Positions 61,389 through 64,000 of a DNA stretch of 64,000 nucleotides are shown in pieces (within the stretch, counting starts at the first letter, position 1; every line of letters begins with the position of its first letter). The notes under the pieces are model-generated. The model did no database searches. It worked only from the letters and a program-made list of their open reading frames with translations, and was not told the origin of the DNA. The position numbers were made by a program, and so were the translations under genes. The DNA is from Bacteroidales bacterium. Lineage in GTDB: Bacteria > Bacteroidota > Bacteroidia > Bacteroidales > UBA3824. The stretch covers positions 310,001-374,000 of the forward strand of contig JAEERW010000003.1 in NCBI GenBank assembly GCA_016286055.1, given 5' to 3'.

Positions 61389-62747
61389 ATGGAAAACATT
61401 GGATTAAAGGCAGAGTTGAAGTCGCTCGTCCGCCCTATTTTTGTGGAAATTGCCTTGATAATGCTTTTGGGCGTGGTGGATACCATTATGCTTAGCAATA
61501 TGCCCACCGATACTCCCGGCGGAAGTGACGATGCTGTGGCTGCCGTTGGCGTTGACAATCAGTTGATTAACCTCGTTATCTTAATCTTTCAGTTTGTGTC
61601 GATAGGCACAGGAATTGTCTGCGCACAATATATTGGTGCGGGATATAAGAAAAAACTTGTGCAAGTGGTTGGCATTGCAGTACTTATGAATGCAGTTTCG
61701 GGCGTGGCGATGAGTCTGTTTATCTATTTTAAGGCAGAATTGTTGCTTGAAATAATGGGTTTGGACGAAAACCTTATGCCATACGGACTTGCGTATCTGC
61801 GCATTGTGGGCAGTATGACGTTTTTTCAAGCCATAGGTCTGGCTTTTTCGGCGTCGCTGCGCAATGCAGGAATGGCAAAATATCCTATGCGTGTAACCGT
61901 TATTGTTAACATTCTCAATATTATAGGTAATTATTCGCTAATATTCGGACACTTTGGTATGCCGGCTCTCGGCGTTGAGGGTGCGGCAATTTCCACTGTA
62001 ATCTGTCGTGGATTTTCGATGGTGGCAATGGCGATTATTCATACCAAAAAACACATTCACAAGTATCCCTTGGAGTGGTTTAAGCCGTTCCCGTGGGTAG
62101 AACTCAAAAATATTTTGAAAATTGGCGTTCCAGCGGCTGGTGAACAACTTAGTTACTGCCTTTCGCAAGTGGTTATCACATTCTTTATCACTAAGTTGGG
62201 CAATACGGCACTCTCCACACGAACCTATTGTTTTAACTGCATAATGTTTGTCAACCTCTTTTGTATCAGCGTGGTACAAGGCGGAGGCATAGTTGTGGGA
62301 CACCTTATGGGAATGCGCCGTCCAAATGCGGCATTCAAAATGGGCAATTTTGTTCACCGTTATGCTTTGATAATCACACTTATAGTGGGCACTTGCCTTG
62401 CCTTGGCGGGAAATTCAATACTTGGCTTATTAACCAATAATGAGGAGATAATCCGCCTTGGAACAATCATCTTTTTCATTGATATTCTGTTAGATGTGGG
62501 ACGTGTGGGCAATATTTTTGCCACAGGAACGCTCCGAAGCACCGGCGACGCATTTTATCCCGTGGTCGTTGGCATAATATTTCAATGGTCTATTGCTGTG
62601 GGTTTGAGTTACTTACTTGGCATTACCTTTGGCTTTGGATTAATAGGAATGTGGATAGCCTTCACCCTCGACGAAAACGTCCGCGGCGTAATCCTCCGTA
62701 GGCGTTGGGCATCTAAAAAATGGAGTACAAAGGGGTTGGTGAAGTAG
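61389..62747 (+). CDS. MATE-family efflux transporter, copy 2
   Basis: 452 residues, twelve membrane helices. The N-terminus LKSLVRPIFVEIALIMLLGVVDTIMLSNM and the middle IGVPAAGEQLSYCLSQVVITFFI fit the MATE pattern, distinct from copy 1. The gene starts at the base after the AlkD-like stop (translational coupling). A joint role in resisting DNA-damaging compounds is suggested by the pairing, but this is inference. Confidence 0.93.
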   Translation: MENIGLKAELKSLVRPIFVEIALIMLLGVVDTIMLSNMPTDTPGGSDDAVAAVGVDNQLINLVILIFQFVSIGTGIVCAQYIGAGYKKKLVQVVGIAVLMNAVSGVAMSLFIYFKAELLLEIMGLDENLMPYGLAYLRIVGSMTFFQAIGLAFSASLRNAGMAKYPMRVTVIVNILNIIGNYSLIFGHFGMPALGVEGAAISTVICRGFSMVAMAIIHTKKHIHKYPLEWFKPFPWVELKNILKIGVPAAGEQLSYCLSQVVITFFITKLGNTALSTRTYCFNCIMFVNLFCISVVQGGGIVVGHLMGMRRPNAAFKMGNFVHRYALIITLIVGTCLALAGNSILGLLTNNEEIIRLGTIIFFIDILLDVGRVGNIFATGTLRSTGDAFYPVVVGIIFQWSIAVGLSYLLGITFGFGLIGMWIAFTLDENVRGVILRRRWASKKWSTKGLVK

Positions 62748-62822
62748 ATTTTTTTGCCAAAGTATCCTTTTTTTATCCATTTTTTGTATCTTTACGGCAT
62801 AAAAACATAAAAATAAATCGCT

Positions 62823-64000
62823 ATGTCGGAACAAAACAAAGAGATGAAAAACGGTGGGTCGGTTACGTTTGATGGTACCGACGATAATGTGTATGTTATT
62901 ACGCTGAAAAAGAAGAAGTTCCCGTGGTGGGTGCTGCTGTTGCTCCTGCCACTGCTATTATTAATAAGGTGTAATAGAGACATTGAGGTAAAATGTTTGG
63001 AAGGGTCGTTGCCTGCTGTGGGTCAAACAGTTAACCTTTCGTACGTTTCGCATTTCTTGTTTAAAGGCGGATTCCTTACCGATGAACCCGTTTCGCGTTC
63101 GCAAACCACTGATAATGGCGGAAATACGGTTTTTAAAGATTTGCCTTGTAGCGTTTGGAGTTATCTTTTTCACCGTGGCGAAAGGGTGAATGTTAATGCC
63201 ACTGGTACTCAGTGCTTTGCAAGTGCCGACACCTCTGATTTGTTTCACTCTACTGACGAAATAGACCTTGCCCTTGATGCTAATATTAAGGATGTTACGG
63301 TAAGGCTTACCGACCTTGTTTCGGGCGAACCTCTTGCCAATGGAACTATCGAATATGTTTTAGACGGTAAAACCGAAAAGGCTACCGTCAACCCCGACGG
63401 CACTATTACTATAAAAGGTGTAAACGCTTGTGCTAATATCACATTTACAGGTAGTTGCGATGAGCATTACGATTCTACCGCAGCAAATATCGACTGTGGC
63501 ACCATTGCCGATGCGGGTTTCCCCCTACCCTTGCGACCTATCAAAAAGATTCCTCCGATAGATTTGCAATTCACTAATATTGACAGCATTAACCTTAAAC
63601 CTATTGCCGGAGTTAGCAACAAAATCATTGTTAAAGACCCCGAAAAAGGCGATATTTCTACCACCGCTGTAAGCAAAAGCAACGGCACATTTACCGTGAG
63701 TGCAAAACCCGGTTCAAGAATAGAAATTACTTCCGATAAAGATGGCTATAAATCTAAGTTTCACGTAATTGCAAGTTTCGACAAACCTGAAAAAGTAAAG
63801 ATGCAACCCATTATGGAAACGCTCACTTTCCGCACCGTTAAGGAAGAGGATTGGAGTATTCTTTCAAGTTGTAACTTAAAGGTAACAGGTTCGGTGTCAG
63901 GTACTTTAAAACCCGACAACAGCGGCACAGGAACATTCTCTGTTACTATGCGTAAATCCGAAAATCTTAGTATAACAGCCTCTAAATCAGGGTTTTCTAC
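62823..64000 (+). CDS. Membrane-anchored repeat protein (C-terminus off the right edge)
   Basis: The 392 visible codons run to the window edge. A 45-residue charged N-terminus leads to one membrane helix (FPWWVLLLLLPLLLLI) at about residues 38-53, then RCNRDIEVKCLEGSLPAVG. Outside the membrane are repeated beta-sandwich modules of 90-100 residues that share patterns such as VRLTDLVSGEPLANGTIEY and NGTFTVSAKPGSRIEITSDK, like carboxypeptidase-regulatory or SpaA-type folds. I recall similar W-W-LLLL-anchored proteins in Bacteroidota next to von Willebrand A genes; no such gene is in view. Its promoter has a near-match TATCTTTA at 62787-62794. Confidence 0.75.
   Translation, partial: MSEQNKEMKNGGSVTFDGTDDNVYVITLKKKKFPWWVLLLLLPLLLLIRCNRDIEVKCLEGSLPAVGQTVNLSYVSHFLFKGGFLTDEPVSRSQTTDNGGNTVFKDLPCSVWSYLFHRGERVNVNATGTQCFASADTSDLFHSTDEIDLALDANIKDVTVRLTDLVSGEPLANGTIEYVLDGKTEKATVNPDGTITIKGVNACANITFTGSCDEHYDSTAANIDCGTIADAGFPLPLRPIKKIPPIDLQFTNIDSINLKPIAGVSNKIIVKDPEKGDISTTAVSKSNGTFTVSAKPGSRIEITSDKDGYKSKFHVIASFDKPEKVKMQPIMETLTFRTVKEEDWSILSSCNLKVTGSVSGTLKPDNSGTGTFSVTMRKSENLSITASKSGFS

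Overview
The window looks like chromosomal DNA from a member of the Bacteroidota, most likely an uncultured Bacteroidales. Several independent signs agree. Many genes follow the phylum's TTTG / TAnnTTTG promoter pair. Signal-peptide, lipoprotein and beta-barrel outer-membrane proteins are abundant. Spermidine is made by the carboxynorspermidine route. A DUF349 repeat protein sits next to a Bacteroidota-type YidC. A TPP riboswitch precedes a TonB receptor-PnuT-thiamin pyrophosphokinase operon. I see no rRNA, tRNA, CRISPR array, prophage or intact insertion sequence. Genes are dense and are often separated by strong rho-independent hairpins.

Layout. 1-6 kb: a lysine-biosynthesis gene running off the left edge (dapA), small envelope proteins, a SiaC-family phosphoprotein, a lone HTH gene and the polyamine pair. 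6-16.6 kb (minus strand): yidC and a DUF349 protein, a second SiaC-family protein, then a large ABC transporter followed by indolepyruvate oxidoreductase and an SDR. 16.8-30.9 kb: sucD, cdd, a YggS protein, a stand-alone caspase, gyrA and a TPR protein, a 685-bp non-coding stretch with a recurring motif, a short ComEC, a surface lipoprotein, and ComF / acyltransferase / envelope genes. 31-39 kb: clpC overlapping an HPt gene, then convergent to them a minus-strand group of a receiver-kinase hybrid, kdsA, a transaldolase-CBS fusion and a KdsC-like phosphatase, followed by a GH18 lipoprotein. 39-49.6 kb: an S9 peptidase, rplS, a TPR protein, two tandem chemoreceptors, a radical SAM protein with coaD, and a flavodoxin-ferredoxin protein. 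49.6-64 kb: a LuxR regulator with a degenerate receiver, six tandem beta-barrel paralogues, a MATE pump, the thiamin uptake operon, an AlkD-like protein with a second MATE pump, and a truncated membrane-anchored repeat protein at the right edge.

The most interesting point is the KDO-type gene group (34-36.5 kb). The place expected for an arabinose-5-phosphate isomerase (SIS + CBS) is taken by a transaldolase-family domain fused to the same kind of CBS pair, and two usual transaldolase/FSA active-site residues are changed. Other signals worth following are two SiaC paralogues that differ at the phosphosite, paired cysteines in the first and last strands of the tandem barrels, CheR-tether-like C termini on both chemoreceptors, an orphan caspase, the phosphorylation-dead response regulator, and the repeated motif in the non-coding stretch near 25 kb.
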